A stretch of 64,000 bases of DNA from Caenimonas sedimenti (GCF_007833165.1 NZ_VOBQ01000018.1:62001-126000); one strand, 5' to 3'; shown: positions 26,718 to 35,163, numbered from the stretch's first letter. A program made the numbers and translations. Notes: generated from the letters alone by a model not told the origin.

Positions 26718-28673
26718 ATGGTGGCGAAACCAAAGGCCAGGGCGGAACCGGAACAGGCCCCCAGGCGCGTAGGCCCCGCTCGCGTGGGCACGGGCAGCGT
26801 GACTTCGAAGCACTCGCGCGCACCCCTCTCGCCCCTTCCCGCCACGCTGGAGCCCGAACTTGCCACGCTGGTGAGCAAGCCACCCGCAGGCGACTGGCTG
26901 TACGAGATCAAGTACGACGGGTACCGCATGCTGGCCCGGGTGGATGGGCCCGATGTGCGAATCCTCACCCGGCGCGGCAACGACTGGACGTCGCGCTTCC
27001 CGACCCTGCGCGCCGCGCTGATGGCCGCGAAGCTGCCCGTTGGCTGGTACGACGGCGAAATGGTGCTGCTCGACGGAACCGGGATGCCGACCTTCAACGG
27101 CCTGCAGAACGCCATCGAGAGCGGCGCCAATGCCGACATCGTTTTCTACCTCTTCGACGCCCCCTTTCTGGCCGGCCACGACTTGCGGCAGGTGCCCGTC
27201 GAAGAACGCCGCCGCAGGCTGCAGGAGGTGCTGCAGGAGACCGACCGGTTGCGATTCAGCCAGGAGATCGAGGGCAAGGCCGCGGACCTGCTGGACTCCG
27301 CTTGCCGCCTGGGCCTGGAGGGCGTCATCGGCAAGCGCAGAGGCTCCCCCTACGTGCATCGGCGCTCGGATGACTGGATCAAGCTGAAGTGCACGCAGCG
27401 GCAAGAGTTCGTCATCGGCGGATTCACCTGGCCGGACGACTCCCGGGCGAACGGGATCGGGGCGTTGCTGGTCGGCTACGTCGATGAGGGCCGAATATTG
27501 CAGTACGCGGGGAAGGTCGGCACCGGCTACACAGGCAAGGTGTCCGCAGCCCTGCGCCAGCGACTGGATGCGATGTCCATGCCGAAGCGGCCCTTTGCAG
27601 GCCCCACGGGCCACGACACGCATGCAACCTGGGTGCGGCCTGAACTGGTCTGCGAGGTCGTCTACAGCGAGTGGCCCGAAGGCGGCAGCCTGCGGCACGC
27701 ATCGTTCAAGGGGCTGCGGGAGCCTGACGACAAGCCGGCGGCGGAAGTTGCGCCTGAGCGGCCTGCGAAGGCCAGAACAAGGGCAGTGGCGCCTCCGGGG
27801 AAGCTGCGCATCACGCACGGCGAGCGGGTGATCGACCCCTCCACGGGCCTGACGAAGCTCGACCTGGCCACCTACTACGCCCAGGTCGCGCGGTGGATGC
27901 TCCCGTACCTCGCGGGCCGGCATGCCTACGTCGTGCGCTTCCCCACGGGCATCGAAGGTGAACGAATCTTCCAGCAACACCCTCAAGGGATGGCGGGACT
28001 CCGTGGAACCGATCCTGCGTTGTGGCGGGGACACGAGCCCGCCATTGCGTTCGAGAGCGCGGAGGATCTCGTGCGGGCCGCGCAGCTCGATTGCATCGAG
28101 ATCCACACGTGGAACAGCACTGCAAATGCGATCAAGCTGCCGGACCGGGTGATCTTCGATCTTGACCCGGGCGACGGCGTCACCTGGGCGCGGATGCGCC
28201 AGGCGGCGGAGTTGGTGCGGGTGATGCTCCAGGAGCTTGGACTGGCGTCCTGGCTCAAGACCAGTGGCGGCAAGGGTCTTCACATCGTCGTGCCTCTGAA
28301 GCCCGAGCTGGAGTACCCCACCGTCAAGTCGTTCTCGGAAGCCGTGGCGACCCACCTGGGCCAAGCCGTGCCGCAACTCTTCGTGGCGAAGTCCGGCGGC
28401 CGCAACCGGATGGGTCGCATCTTCGTCGACTACCTCCGCAACGGCCAGTCGCAAAGCACGGCGGAAGCGTACTCGGCGCGCGCACGGCCCGGGATGGGGG
28501 TCAGCATGCCCATCACCTGGGACCAGTTGGCGGAAGTCAGGAGCGGCGGCCACTGGACAGTCAGCACTGCGATCGCCTACCTTCGCTCGCGCAAGTCGGA
28601 TCCATGGGGTGGCTACTGGCGCAACCCCCAACACCTCGCTCCGGCGATGCAGCGACTGCGAGCGCTGATTTAG
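26718..28673 (+). CDS. ligD: DNA ligase D lacking the phosphoesterase domain (ligase-polymerase)
   Basis: A 651-residue protein with an N-terminal ATP-dependent ligase domain (catalytic lysine K65 in EIKYDGYR; EGVIGKRR; WIKLKC) and a C-terminal primase-polymerase domain (from about residue 375) with FDLDPGDG metal-binding aspartates, SGGKGLHIVVPL and RIFVDYLRNG. Standard proteobacterial LigD (about 820-900 residues) also has a 3'-phosphoesterase domain, absent here. ATG 26718 follows AAAGAGG; an upstream extension to 26544 is implausible. No ku gene is nearby. It would act in nonhomologous end joining. Confidence 0.9.
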   Translation: MVAKPKARAEPEQAPRRVGPARVGTGSVTSKHSRAPLSPLPATLEPELATLVSKPPAGDWLYEIKYDGYRMLARVDGPDVRILTRRGNDWTSRFPTLRAALMAAKLPVGWYDGEMVLLDGTGMPTFNGLQNAIESGANADIVFYLFDAPFLAGHDLRQVPVEERRRRLQEVLQETDRLRFSQEIEGKAADLLDSACRLGLEGVIGKRRGSPYVHRRSDDWIKLKCTQRQEFVIGGFTWPDDSRANGIGALLVGYVDEGRILQYAGKVGTGYTGKVSAALRQRLDAMSMPKRPFAGPTGHDTHATWVRPELVCEVVYSEWPEGGSLRHASFKGLREPDDKPAAEVAPERPAKARTRAVAPPGKLRITHGERVIDPSTGLTKLDLATYYAQVARWMLPYLAGRHAYVVRFPTGIEGERIFQQHPQGMAGLRGTDPALWRGHEPAIAFESAEDLVRAAQLDCIEIHTWNSTANAIKLPDRVIFDLDPGDGVTWARMRQAAELVRVMLQELGLASWLKTSGGKGLHIVVPLKPELEYPTVKSFSEAVATHLGQAVPQLFVAKSGGRNRMGRIFVDYLRNGQSQSTAEAYSARARPGMGVSMPITWDQLAEVRSGGHWTVSTAIAYLRSRKSDPWGGYWRNPQHLAPAMQRLRALI

Positions 28674-28703
28674 TCACCGGAACCGTCACCGATCCCACCT
28701 GCT

Positions 28704-28913
28704 CTATGGCCGCCCGCCCCTCTGCGCAGCCCACGGTGCGTGGAGAGTTGGACGAAACTCGCCCATCAGATCGATGACAGGCACTTCATAGCTTCCGAGC
28801 ACCGGGAAGCGCGCCACAAGAACGCCGTCGGCATCCCTCACATGGAGCAGCTGCGGCGGCCCGCCCACGGCGTCCAGGAAGTCGTAGAGGCCCGGGGCGG
28901 TAGGCAGTGCCAT
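28704..28913 (-). CDS. Small hypothetical protein, downstream half of a coupled pair
   Basis: A 69-residue frame (MALPTAPGLYDFLDAVGG...DLMGEFRPTLHAPW) with G/C-ending codons. It starts two bases after the stop of the 45-residue frame upstream (TAG-CC-ATG), so the two may be translated together. No recognised family. The rest of 28674-29225 shows no other supported feature. Confidence 0.4.
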   Translation of the reverse strand: MALPTAPGLYDFLDAVGGPPQLLHVRDADGVLVARFPVLGSYEVPVIDLMGEFRPTLHAPWAAQRGGRP

Positions 28914-28915
28914 GG

Positions 28916-29053
28916 CTACCCGCGCGCGAAGAGGAGCCGGAGGTACTGAGCCGTGCGCGCCTCGGTGGGGCGCTTGGCCATACAGTGGCGCAGCACGGCA
29001 GGCCAGTCGTCGAACTGGCAGGGCAAGTCTTCGCGACTGGGCTGGGTCTTCAT
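28916..29053 (-). CDS. Very small hypothetical protein, upstream half of a coupled pair
   Basis: A 45-residue frame beginning MKTQPSREDLPCQFDDWPAV and ending ...AQYLRLLFARG. Third codon positions are almost all G or C, amphipathic helical character is plausible, and its stop is two bases from the start of the next frame. No strong ribosome site, no known family. Supported only by coding-like composition and the coupling. Confidence 0.35.
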   Translation of the reverse strand: MKTQPSREDLPCQFDDWPAVLRHCMAKRPTEARTAQYLRLLFARG

Positions 29054-29225
29054 GCCTGGATCGTGCCGGTGGTGCGCCGCGACCGCGATGAACCACTGCG
29101 CGCGGATCCTGTGCGGTATTCACTCTGCGGTCCTGCACCGCGCTGAGCTGGGTCAAGCGAGTGCGCGAGGACGGCGGGTGACGAGATGAGGAACTGTCAC
29201 CGAACTGTCGCCATCGAAAAGCACT

Positions 29226-29256
29226 ACGCCGGCAACAAGGCCGGCGTTGTCTTTTT
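29226..29256 (+). terminator. Intrinsic terminator-like hairpin downstream of the tRNA pair
   Basis: ACGCCGGC-AACAAG-GCCGGCGT forms an 8-bp GC-rich stem followed on the plus strand by TGTCTTTTT. On the minus strand the hairpin is followed by TAGTGCTTTT, so it could also end transcription of the two tRNA genes. Possibly bidirectional. Confidence 0.6.
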
Positions 29257-29271
29257 CACTGGAAGATGTGG

Positions 29272-29347
29272 TGGTGGGTCCTGTAGGATTCGAACCTACG
29301 ACCTACGGATTAAGAGTCCGCTGCTCTACCAACTGAGCTAAGAACCC
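29272..29347 (-). tRNA. tRNA-Lys(CUU)
   Basis: A complete 76-nt cloverleaf with encoded CCA. Read on the minus strand it begins GGGTTCTTAGCTCAGTTGG, the anticodon loop is CTCTTAA (anticodon CUU), the T arm contains GGTTCGAATCC, and it ends ACCCACCA. The acceptor 5' GGGTTCT pairs with the 3' strand, apart from an internal wobble. Confidence 0.95.
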
Positions 29348-29369
29348 ACGTCTGAAAACTGATGTGTTG

Positions 29370-29445
<76 letters not shown>

Positions 29446-29494
29446 ACAACGAACGATATTCTAGCAAACCTTGCGGGAGCTTTCCGGCGGGCCC

Positions 29495-30364
29495 TCAGCT
29501 CATCCCGTTGCGCGACGCCAGTTCGACGAACAGGCTGGAATGGTCGAGGTCCTGCAGGCCATGCTCGGCCGATTCCGCATAGAGCTTCTCGAACAGCGCG
29601 GTGACTGGCGCTTCGAAACCGATCTCCTCGGCCGTCGCCAGCGCGTTGCGCATGTCCTTCAACTGGATCGCCACCTTGGCGCCCGAGGCGAAGTTGCGCT
29701 CCACCATGCGCTGGCCATGCAGTTGCAGGATGCGGCTGTCAGCGAAGCCGCCGGTGATGGCTTCCTTCACCTTCGCCATGTCGGCGCCGCCGCGTTCGCA
29801 CAGCAGCAGCGCCTCGGCCACGGCGCCGATGGTGACCCCGACGATCATCTGGTTGGCGAGTTTCGCCAGCTGGCCCGCACCATGCGGCCCCACATGCGTC
29901 GCCCGGCCGAAGGCCTGGAACACCGGCTGCGCGCGCGCGAAGTCCGCCGCCTTGCCGCCGGCCATGATGACCAGCGTGCCGGTCTCCGCGCCGTGGATTC
30001 CGCCAGAGACGGGGGCATCGAGGTGCTGCACGCCGAAGTCGGACAGTCGCGCCGCATGCTCACGCGCCTCGCGCGGCTGGATGGAGGCCATGTCGATGAA
30101 GAGCGTCCCGCGCGCCATCGCGGCCGCCGCGCCCTGGCGGAACAGCACGTCGTCGACCACCGGCCCGCTTTCCAGCATGCCGATGACGATCTCCGCGGAT
30201 TGCACGGCGCCGGCCGGCTTGTCATGCACCTGGGCGCCGAAGGGCAGCAGCCGCTCGGCCTTGTGGCGGGTGCGGTTCCAGGCGTGGACCTCGAAGCCTG
30301 CCTCGCACAGGCGGCGCGCCAAGGCGAATCCCATCGCTCCAGTGCCCAGGACGGCGATCTTCAT
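29495..30364 (-). CDS. 3-hydroxyisobutyrate / 2-hydroxy-3-oxopropionate dehydrogenase-family protein
   Basis: A 289-residue beta-hydroxyacid dehydrogenase. N-terminal GTGAMGFALARRL binds NAD(P); DAPVSGGIHGAETGTL is the substrate-binding signature; K168-type catalytic lysine lies in GQLAKLANQM; the C-terminal helical domain contains the KDMRNALATAEE segment. It reduces or oxidises a short beta-hydroxy acid. Last of a four-gene minus-strand cluster with a SAF-domain oxidoreductase, a dioxygenase and a GntR regulator, so it probably handles a late intermediate. Substrate unknown. Confidence 0.87.
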   Translation of the reverse strand: MKIAVLGTGAMGFALARRLCEAGFEVHAWNRTRHKAERLLPFGAQVHDKPAGAVQSAEIVIGMLESGPVVDDVLFRQGAAAAMARGTLFIDMASIQPREAREHAARLSDFGVQHLDAPVSGGIHGAETGTLVIMAGGKAADFARAQPVFQAFGRATHVGPHGAGQLAKLANQMIVGVTIGAVAEALLLCERGGADMAKVKEAITGGFADSRILQLHGQRMVERNFASGAKVAIQLKDMRNALATAEEIGFEAPVTALFEKLYAESAEHGLQDLDHSSLFVELASRNGMS

Positions 30365-30421
30365 GGCGGCTCCTTGCCAGGTGAGAGGGCCATGATGGCG
30401 CCGCGGGCGCCGCGATTACTT

Positions 30422-31780
30422 TCAGGCAGCTTTCAGCACAGGCGGCGCGAAGCGCTCTTCCATCTCGCGGCGGATCTTGTAAGCATGCGTCGCGGTGTCC
30501 ATCGCGACGTCGCTCCACGACAGGCTCTGGCCCTTTTTCACGGGACGCACCACCTTGACGTCGTGCGCCAGGCCCAGCGGCAGGCCGCCCAGGCGCACCG
30601 AGGTTTCGGCCGGCAGCAGCTTGCCCCAGACCGTGTAACCGCCTTCGCCGTCGAGCAGTTCGCCCGGTGCCAGGTCGCGCTTGGCCGTGGCCACCACGTC
30701 CGCGTTCCAGCACGTCGCCACGCCGGTCGCTTCGCCGCGCAGGGCGACACTGGCCACCGACATGCCGACTTCCAGCCCGATCAGGTGCCAGCGCTTGTAG
30801 AGCGTGAAGTAGCGGCCGCTCGGGTCGGTGTGCGCGTTGTATTCCTCGAAACAGTTCTTGATGTACTCCGTCTCGGCTTCGACAGTCACCCAGACGCCCA
30901 TGCGGATGTCGTAAGGGATCTTGCGACCGTTGGCCTCCAGTGACGAGATCACTTCCACCATGCCCTTGCGCTCCAGGACGCCGCCTTCGCTGATGGGCCG
31001 GGTGACATAGGGTATGTCTTCGACGCTGGCGGGCGGGTAGAGCAGGCCGTTGCTGGGCACCGTGAGCCCCGTTGCATTGGCAACGGCCGTGCTCTCAATG
31101 GAGGGCTTGGACCCGTCCAGGAAGCTGTTGAACATTTTCGGGTTGAGGCCGCCGCGCAGCGCCTGCTCCGGCGTCAGGCCGTAGTTGTCCCAGACCGTAT
31201 CGGGTGTCGACCCGCTGAAGTGGGGCAACCACTTGTGGCCGCGGCCTGCTGCAACAACCGGGAAGCCGCAGGTGCGGGCCCAGTCCACCAGGTCGCAGAT
31301 CAGCGCCGGCTGGTCGCCGAAGGCCAACGAATAGAGGACGCGGGCGTCCGCCGCCTTGCGGGCGAGCAGGGGCCCGCAGAACGCATCGGCTTCGACGGTC
31401 ACGTTCACCACGTGCTTGCCGTTGCTGAAGGCTTCCAGGCAGTGGTCCACCGCGGCAATGGGATGGCCCGTGCATTCGACGACCACGTCGATCGCCGGAT
31501 GGCGCACCAGCGCCTGCCAGTCGGTGCCCACATGGGTGGCGCCCGTCTTCAGGGCTTCCTCGATCGACGAGGCTTGCGAGCGTTCGGCCTTCCAGCCGAC
31601 GCGCGCCAGGTTGGCGCGTGCATTGTCGGGCGAAAGGTCAGCGATGGCCGCCAGGTGAACGCCCGGCGTGCGCGGCGCTTGCGCCAGGTACATCGAGCCG
31701 AACTTGCCGGCGCCGATCAGGCCGACGCGGATGGGTTTGCCTTCGGCGGCGCGCTTTTGCAGTTGAGCATGCAACGACAT
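30422..31780 (-). CDS. Gfo/Idh/MocA-like NAD(P)-dependent oxidoreductase with C-terminal SAF domain
   Basis: A 452-residue protein with an N-terminal Rossmann fold (VGLIGAGKFGSMYL, residues 19-32), a central homoserine-dehydrogenase-like catalytic region (VVECTGHP, KHVVNVTVEAD, LVDWARTCGFPVVAAGRGHK) and a C-terminal SAF-type domain (about 355-425, AKRDLAPGELLDGEGGY). The ATG at 31780 is separated from the dioxygenase stop by one base (TGAGATG), so it is coupled. The substrate is not known; the SAF domain suggests binding of a polyhydroxy or sialic-acid-like ligand. Confidence 0.82.
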   Translation of the reverse strand: MSLHAQLQKRAAEGKPIRVGLIGAGKFGSMYLAQAPRTPGVHLAAIADLSPDNARANLARVGWKAERSQASSIEEALKTGATHVGTDWQALVRHPAIDVVVECTGHPIAAVDHCLEAFSNGKHVVNVTVEADAFCGPLLARKAADARVLYSLAFGDQPALICDLVDWARTCGFPVVAAGRGHKWLPHFSGSTPDTVWDNYGLTPEQALRGGLNPKMFNSFLDGSKPSIESTAVANATGLTVPSNGLLYPPASVEDIPYVTRPISEGGVLERKGMVEVISSLEANGRKIPYDIRMGVWVTVEAETEYIKNCFEEYNAHTDPSGRYFTLYKRWHLIGLEVGMSVASVALRGEATGVATCWNADVVATAKRDLAPGELLDGEGGYTVWGKLLPAETSVRLGGLPLGLAHDVKVVRPVKKGQSLSWSDVAMDTATHAYKIRREMEERFAPPVLKAA

Positions 31781-31781
31781 C

Positions 31782-32663
31782 TCAGGCGGCCTTCCGGATC
31801 TGGTCGAACGGTTCGCTCGTCGTCGCCAGTGCACTTGCCGGCATGCCGTTCTTCCACGGCAGGTCCACCGGGTAGGGCTTCAACAGGCAATCGTCGGGCA
31901 GCACTTCAATCGGCGTGAAGTCGCGATGCGCGATGTACTCCGGCCGCTTGAAGCGGCGGATGTGGTTCGAGACCGCGCACAGGCTCAGGTACACGCTCAC
32001 CCGGTTCCAGGGCGACAGGTTGCTGGTGGACGCGTGCACCAGGCAGCTGTGGAACAGGATCATGGAGCCGGCGGGCCCCTTCGGCGAAACGATGCCGCCC
32101 TGCTTGCCGCCGGCGCGGTCCACCAGTTGGCGGATCAGGTCGTTGTCGACGGTCCACAGCGGATAGCTCGTCGTCGTCAGGTCATGCTTCGCCTCGACCA
32201 CGCCCTTCTTGTGGCTGCCGGGGATGAACATCAGCGGGCCGTTGTACTCGTTGACGTCGTCCAGGAAGATGGCGACGTTCATTGCGCGCTCCGTCGGCAT
32301 CATGTCGTCGTTCAGCCAGGTGCCGTAGTCCTGGTGCCATTGCCAGACGTCGCCCTCGAAGGCCATCTTGCCGTTGATCTTGAACTGGTGCATGTAGAGC
32401 TGTTCGTCGAACAGGTCCATCACGGGCTGGATCATGCGGGGGTGGCGCGCGAGGCGGGCGAAAGGCTCGCTGTACATGTGCGCCGCGAAGTTCGTGCGCA
32501 CCGCTTCCTTGTCCTTCTCCCGCACGTTGTAGGCCTCGCGGCGGCTGTACAGCTCGGGGACGGCGGCGGTCAGGGTGCGGGTCTCCTCCGGTGTGAACTG
32601 GCCGGGGAAGAACAGGTAGCCCTCGCGGTCGAACTGTTCGAGTTGCTCCTTGGTGAGTCTCAT
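31782..32663 (-). CDS. Phytanoyl-CoA dioxygenase (PhyH)-family Fe(II)/2-oxoglutarate oxygenase
   Basis: A 293-residue double-stranded beta-helix oxygenase. The iron ligands are H110-x-D112 (WQWHQDYGTW) and distal H210 (LVHASTSN); R221 (WNRVSVYLS) is placed to bind 2-oxoglutarate. The start follows AAGGAG with 7-bp spacing. It hydroxylates an unknown small substrate using O2 and 2-oxoglutarate. It is the first catabolic gene after the GntR regulator and coupled to the SAF-domain oxidoreductase, so hydroxylation is probably followed by NAD-dependent oxidation. Confidence 0.87.
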   Translation of the reverse strand: MRLTKEQLEQFDREGYLFFPGQFTPEETRTLTAAVPELYSRREAYNVREKDKEAVRTNFAAHMYSEPFARLARHPRMIQPVMDLFDEQLYMHQFKINGKMAFEGDVWQWHQDYGTWLNDDMMPTERAMNVAIFLDDVNEYNGPLMFIPGSHKKGVVEAKHDLTTTSYPLWTVDNDLIRQLVDRAGGKQGGIVSPKGPAGSMILFHSCLVHASTSNLSPWNRVSVYLSLCAVSNHIRRFKRPEYIAHRDFTPIEVLPDDCLLKPYPVDLPWKNGMPASALATTSEPFDQIRKAA

Positions 32664-32768
32664 GGTGGGCTCCTTACGGCGTTTGGTTTTCATAGATACG
32701 GGCGTCGCCCAGATCAAGTCGTTGCGCGAGTCGATCCCCAGCAAAGCTGGGGCCCCTCGCCTTTCGCT

Positions 32769-33458
32769 TCACGACTTGTCTCCTTGGGTCTTCAATACGA
32801 CGTCCAGCCGCGCGCCCAGGTTGTCGCTGGCGCGGCGGCTGTGCTCTTCGATCAATTTCGCGGCGCGGCCGCCGTCGCCCGAGGCGATGGCCCTGGCGAT
32901 CGCCTCGTGTTCGTCCCACACCGCTTCGCGCTGCCGGGCCTGCTGCAGCACGGCGCCCATCACGCGCCGCAGGTGGCGCCAATGCAACTGCGCGCTCTGC
33001 TCGATCAGCGGGTTGCCGGCGGCTTCGTAGATGGCCTGGTGGAAAGCGGTGTCGGCGTCGATCATGGCCATCACGTTGCGGCCGCGCGCGGCCTTGCGGC
33101 CCTGTTCGATGAGGTGCGGGTCCAGTTTCACCTTGCGCGCCGCCGCCAGGCGGGCGGCCAGCGCATCCAGCGCGCCGCGCACCTCGTAGACCTTCTGCAT
33201 CCAGGCGCTGTCGAGCGCCGCCACCTGCAGGCCGCGCCCCGGGGCGTCGTGCACGAAGCCGTCCTTCTTCAGCAGGCGCAGGGCCTGCAGCACCGGCTGG
33301 CGTGAGACGGCCAGCTGCTGCGCGATGTCTTCCTGCGTGATCCGCTGGCCGGGCGCCAGCGAGCCTTCGCAGATGGCGTCGAGCAGGCTGCGATAGACGC
33401 GTTCGACGAGGTCGGGCGCGGCTTCGAGCTGGACCAGTTGGGCGGGCATGGTTCGCAT
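32769..33458 (-). CDS. GntR-family (FadR/FCD-type) regulator of the dioxygenase cluster
   Basis: A 229-residue regulator with an N-terminal winged helix (VERVYRSLLDAICEGSL, ITQEDIAQQLAVSRQPVLQALRLL around 30-60) and a C-terminal FCD ligand-binding domain with metal-binding-type residues (DADTAFHQAI, HLRRVM, DEHEAI). Start is ATG 33458 or 33449; the former abuts the palindrome TCTGTATACAGA, so binding there would repress its own synthesis. It precedes the dioxygenase operon by about 105 bp and probably controls both that operon and the divergent hydrolase. Confidence 0.88.
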   Translation of the reverse strand: MRTMPAQLVQLEAAPDLVERVYRSLLDAICEGSLAPGQRITQEDIAQQLAVSRQPVLQALRLLKKDGFVHDAPGRGLQVAALDSAWMQKVYEVRGALDALAARLAAARKVKLDPHLIEQGRKAARGRNVMAMIDADTAFHQAIYEAAGNPLIEQSAQLHWRHLRRVMGAVLQQARQREAVWDEHEAIARAIASGDGGRAAKLIEEHSRRASDNLGARLDVVLKTQGDKS

Positions 33459-33470
33459 TCTGTATACAGA
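33459..33470. promoter_or_regulatory. Perfect 12-bp palindrome, probable GntR operator
   Basis: TCTGTATACAGA is fully self-complementary and contains the TGTATACA core common to operators of FadR/FCD-type GntR proteins. It directly abuts the GntR start codon and is 65 bp upstream of the divergent hydrolase start, an ideal position for dual control. Confidence 0.65.
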
Positions 33471-33535
33471 GTACGGCCGTGTCAACCGCCAGGCTGGGCC
33501 TGTGCCAAGATGCCGCCGCACACCATGGAACGGCA

Positions 33536-34387
33536 ATGAGCAAGCAAGACGGCGCCTGGCACGACAGCATGTACAACAACCGCGCGCGGGTGGCCGACAC
33601 GGCGGACTACCTGGCGCGGTGGGCGGCTGCCTCCGCGCAGGCGCGGACAGACCTTCCCTGCAAGCTCGACATCGCCTACGGCGGCGAGCCTGGTGAAACA
33701 CTGGATGTCTTTCCCGGGGCGACTTCGGGCGCGCCTGTGCTGGTCTTCATCCACGGCGGCTATTGGCGCGCGCTCGACAAGCGCGACCACTCGTTCGTGG
33801 CGCCGCCGTTCACGGCCGCTGGCGCCTGCGTTGTCGTCCCCAACTACGCGCTGGCTCCGGCGGTCACCATTCCGCAGATCACCCTGCAGATGGTGCGTGC
33901 CGTGGCCTGGACCTGCGCCAACATCGCGCCGTTCGGCGGCGATCCCCGGCGCATCACCGTGGCCGGTCACTCCGCGGGCGGCCAGCTCGCGACCATGATG
34001 CTGGCCTGCCAGTGGAAGCGGCACGACCAGGCCTTGCCGGTGGACGTGGTGCGCAGTGCACTGGCCATTTCCGCGCTGCACGATCTGGAGCCGATCATGA
34101 AGTCACCCTTCCTGCAGGGTGACCTGAAGCTCACCCCGCAGCAGGTGGCGCAAGCCAGCCCCGCGCGGCTGCCCGCGCCGCCGCACGGCACGCTCTACAC
34201 CGTCACGGGGGGCGACGAGAGCGAGGAATACATCCGGCAGAACCGCCTGATCCAGCAGGCCTGGGGAGCGGAACGGGTGCCGGTGTGCGAGCCGGTGCTG
34301 GGGCGCAACCACTTCAGCGTGCTGGATGCGCTGGTGACGCCGGGGGAGCGCTTGCACCAGCTGGCGCTGCAGTTGCTGCGCGCCTGA
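33536..34387 (+). CDS. Alpha/beta hydrolase, arylformamidase/carboxylesterase-like
   Basis: A 283-residue hydrolase of the HSL/kynurenine-formamidase-like group. The oxyanion motif is HGGYW (73-77), the nucleophile S146 lies in GHSAGGQ, the late His is in GRNHFSV, and the acid is probably in VTGGDESEE. HGGYW with a short N-terminal NNRARV segment is typical of bacterial KynB-like or carbamate/ester hydrolases. Divergent from the GntR gene with the palindromic operator between them, so it probably belongs to the same pathway, opening an amide or ester. Confidence 0.82.
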   Translation: MSKQDGAWHDSMYNNRARVADTADYLARWAAASAQARTDLPCKLDIAYGGEPGETLDVFPGATSGAPVLVFIHGGYWRALDKRDHSFVAPPFTAAGACVVVPNYALAPAVTIPQITLQMVRAVAWTCANIAPFGGDPRRITVAGHSAGGQLATMMLACQWKRHDQALPVDVVRSALAISALHDLEPIMKSPFLQGDLKLTPQQVAQASPARLPAPPHGTLYTVTGGDESEEYIRQNRLIQQAWGAERVPVCEPVLGRNHFSVLDALVTPGERLHQLALQLLRA

Positions 34388-34535
34388 CCGCGGCGCAGGT
34401 CAGCCGTACGTCCTACAGCTCATCGGTCTCTCCGCGTACGCCGCGTGGGCACCGCATGACTCATCCTGAACGGGTTGGCTGAGGTCAACGTCCTGGTGAA
34501 TGTCTTGCCGGGCCACCCGATCCAGGAGATCCACC

Positions 34536-34751
34536 ATGCAAACGAATTCGATTCGCACGTCCCTCGCCATCGCTGTTCTCGCAGTCGCCACCCTCAGCGG
34601 CTGCGCGGGCATGTCCCACCGTGACCAGAGCACCGTCGGCGGCGCCGCCATCGGTGGTGTCGCCGGCGCAGTTCTCACCGGCGGCAGCGTCGGCGGGACC
34701 CTGGGCGGCGCGGCCATCGGCGGCGTCATCGGCAACCAGATCGCCAAGTAA
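34536..34751 (+). CDS. Glycine-zipper OsmB-like lipoprotein
   Basis: A 71-residue lipoprotein: signal ATLAIAVLAV-type core ending in lipobox LSGC, then a glycine-zipper (GGAAIGGVAGAVLTGG...GGAAIGGVIGNQIAK) that resembles OsmB and the 17-kDa antigen 2TM domain. AGGAGAT lies 7 bp upstream. Likely outer-membrane and stress-induced. First of three small consecutive genes. Confidence 0.85.
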   Translation: MQTNSIRTSLAIAVLAVATLSGCAGMSHRDQSTVGGAAIGGVAGAVLTGGSVGGTLGGAAIGGVIGNQIAK

Positions 34752-34760
34752 GGAAACATC

Positions 34761-34910
34761 ATGCTCTACACCATCGCCGTCGTCCTCGTCATCCTCTGGG
34801 CCCTGGGCCTGGTCACCTCCGTCAGCGCGGGTGGCTTGATCCACGTCCTGCTGGTCATCGCCATCGTGGTCGTGCTGTTGCGCGTCATCAGCGGCCGCAA
34901 GGCGTTGTGA
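34761..34910 (+). CDS. Lmo0937-family small membrane protein
   Basis: A 49-residue hydrophobic protein (MLYTIAVVLVILWALGLVTS...) with two short membrane helices and a basic C-terminus (SGRKAL). It has the pattern of the lmo0937 family often found with csbD. AGGAAACATC precedes the ATG, 9 bp after the lipoprotein stop. Confidence 0.8.
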   Translation: MLYTIAVVLVILWALGLVTSVSAGGLIHVLLVIAIVVVLLRVISGRKAL

Positions 34911-34912
34911 CC

Positions 34913-35146
34913 ATGAACTGGGACCGCATCCAAGGCAACTGGAAACAAGTCCAGGGGCAGGCCAAGGCCCAGTGGGGCAAGCTGACCGACGATGACCTCA
35001 CGGTCGTCGCCGGCCGTCGCGACGAACTGGCGGGCCGCATCCAGGAACGCTATGGCGTGGCCAAGGAAGACGCCCAGAAGCAGATCGCGGCGTGGGAGCG
35101 CTCGGCCACCGACAGCTGGTTCGAGAAGGACCCGCCGAAGGGCTGA
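34913..35146 (+). CDS. CsbD-family stress-response protein
   Basis: A 77-residue CsbD protein: MNWDRIQGNWKQVQGQAKA, WGKLTDDDL and RDELAGRIQERYG are the family repeat. It is hydrophilic and helical, expressed under general stress in many bacteria; molecular function unknown. The start is 2 bp after the stop of the small membrane protein, so the two are coupled. Followed by a strong hairpin terminator. Confidence 0.9.
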   Translation: MNWDRIQGNWKQVQGQAKAQWGKLTDDDLTVVAGRRDELAGRIQERYGVAKEDAQKQIAAWERSATDSWFEKDPPKG

Positions 35147-35163
35147 TCCATCGGATCGAGAAG

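Noticed and set aside
26682..28634. 650-codon minus-strand frame opposite ligD
   Set aside because: Shadow of ligD in GC-rich DNA with no domain signature.
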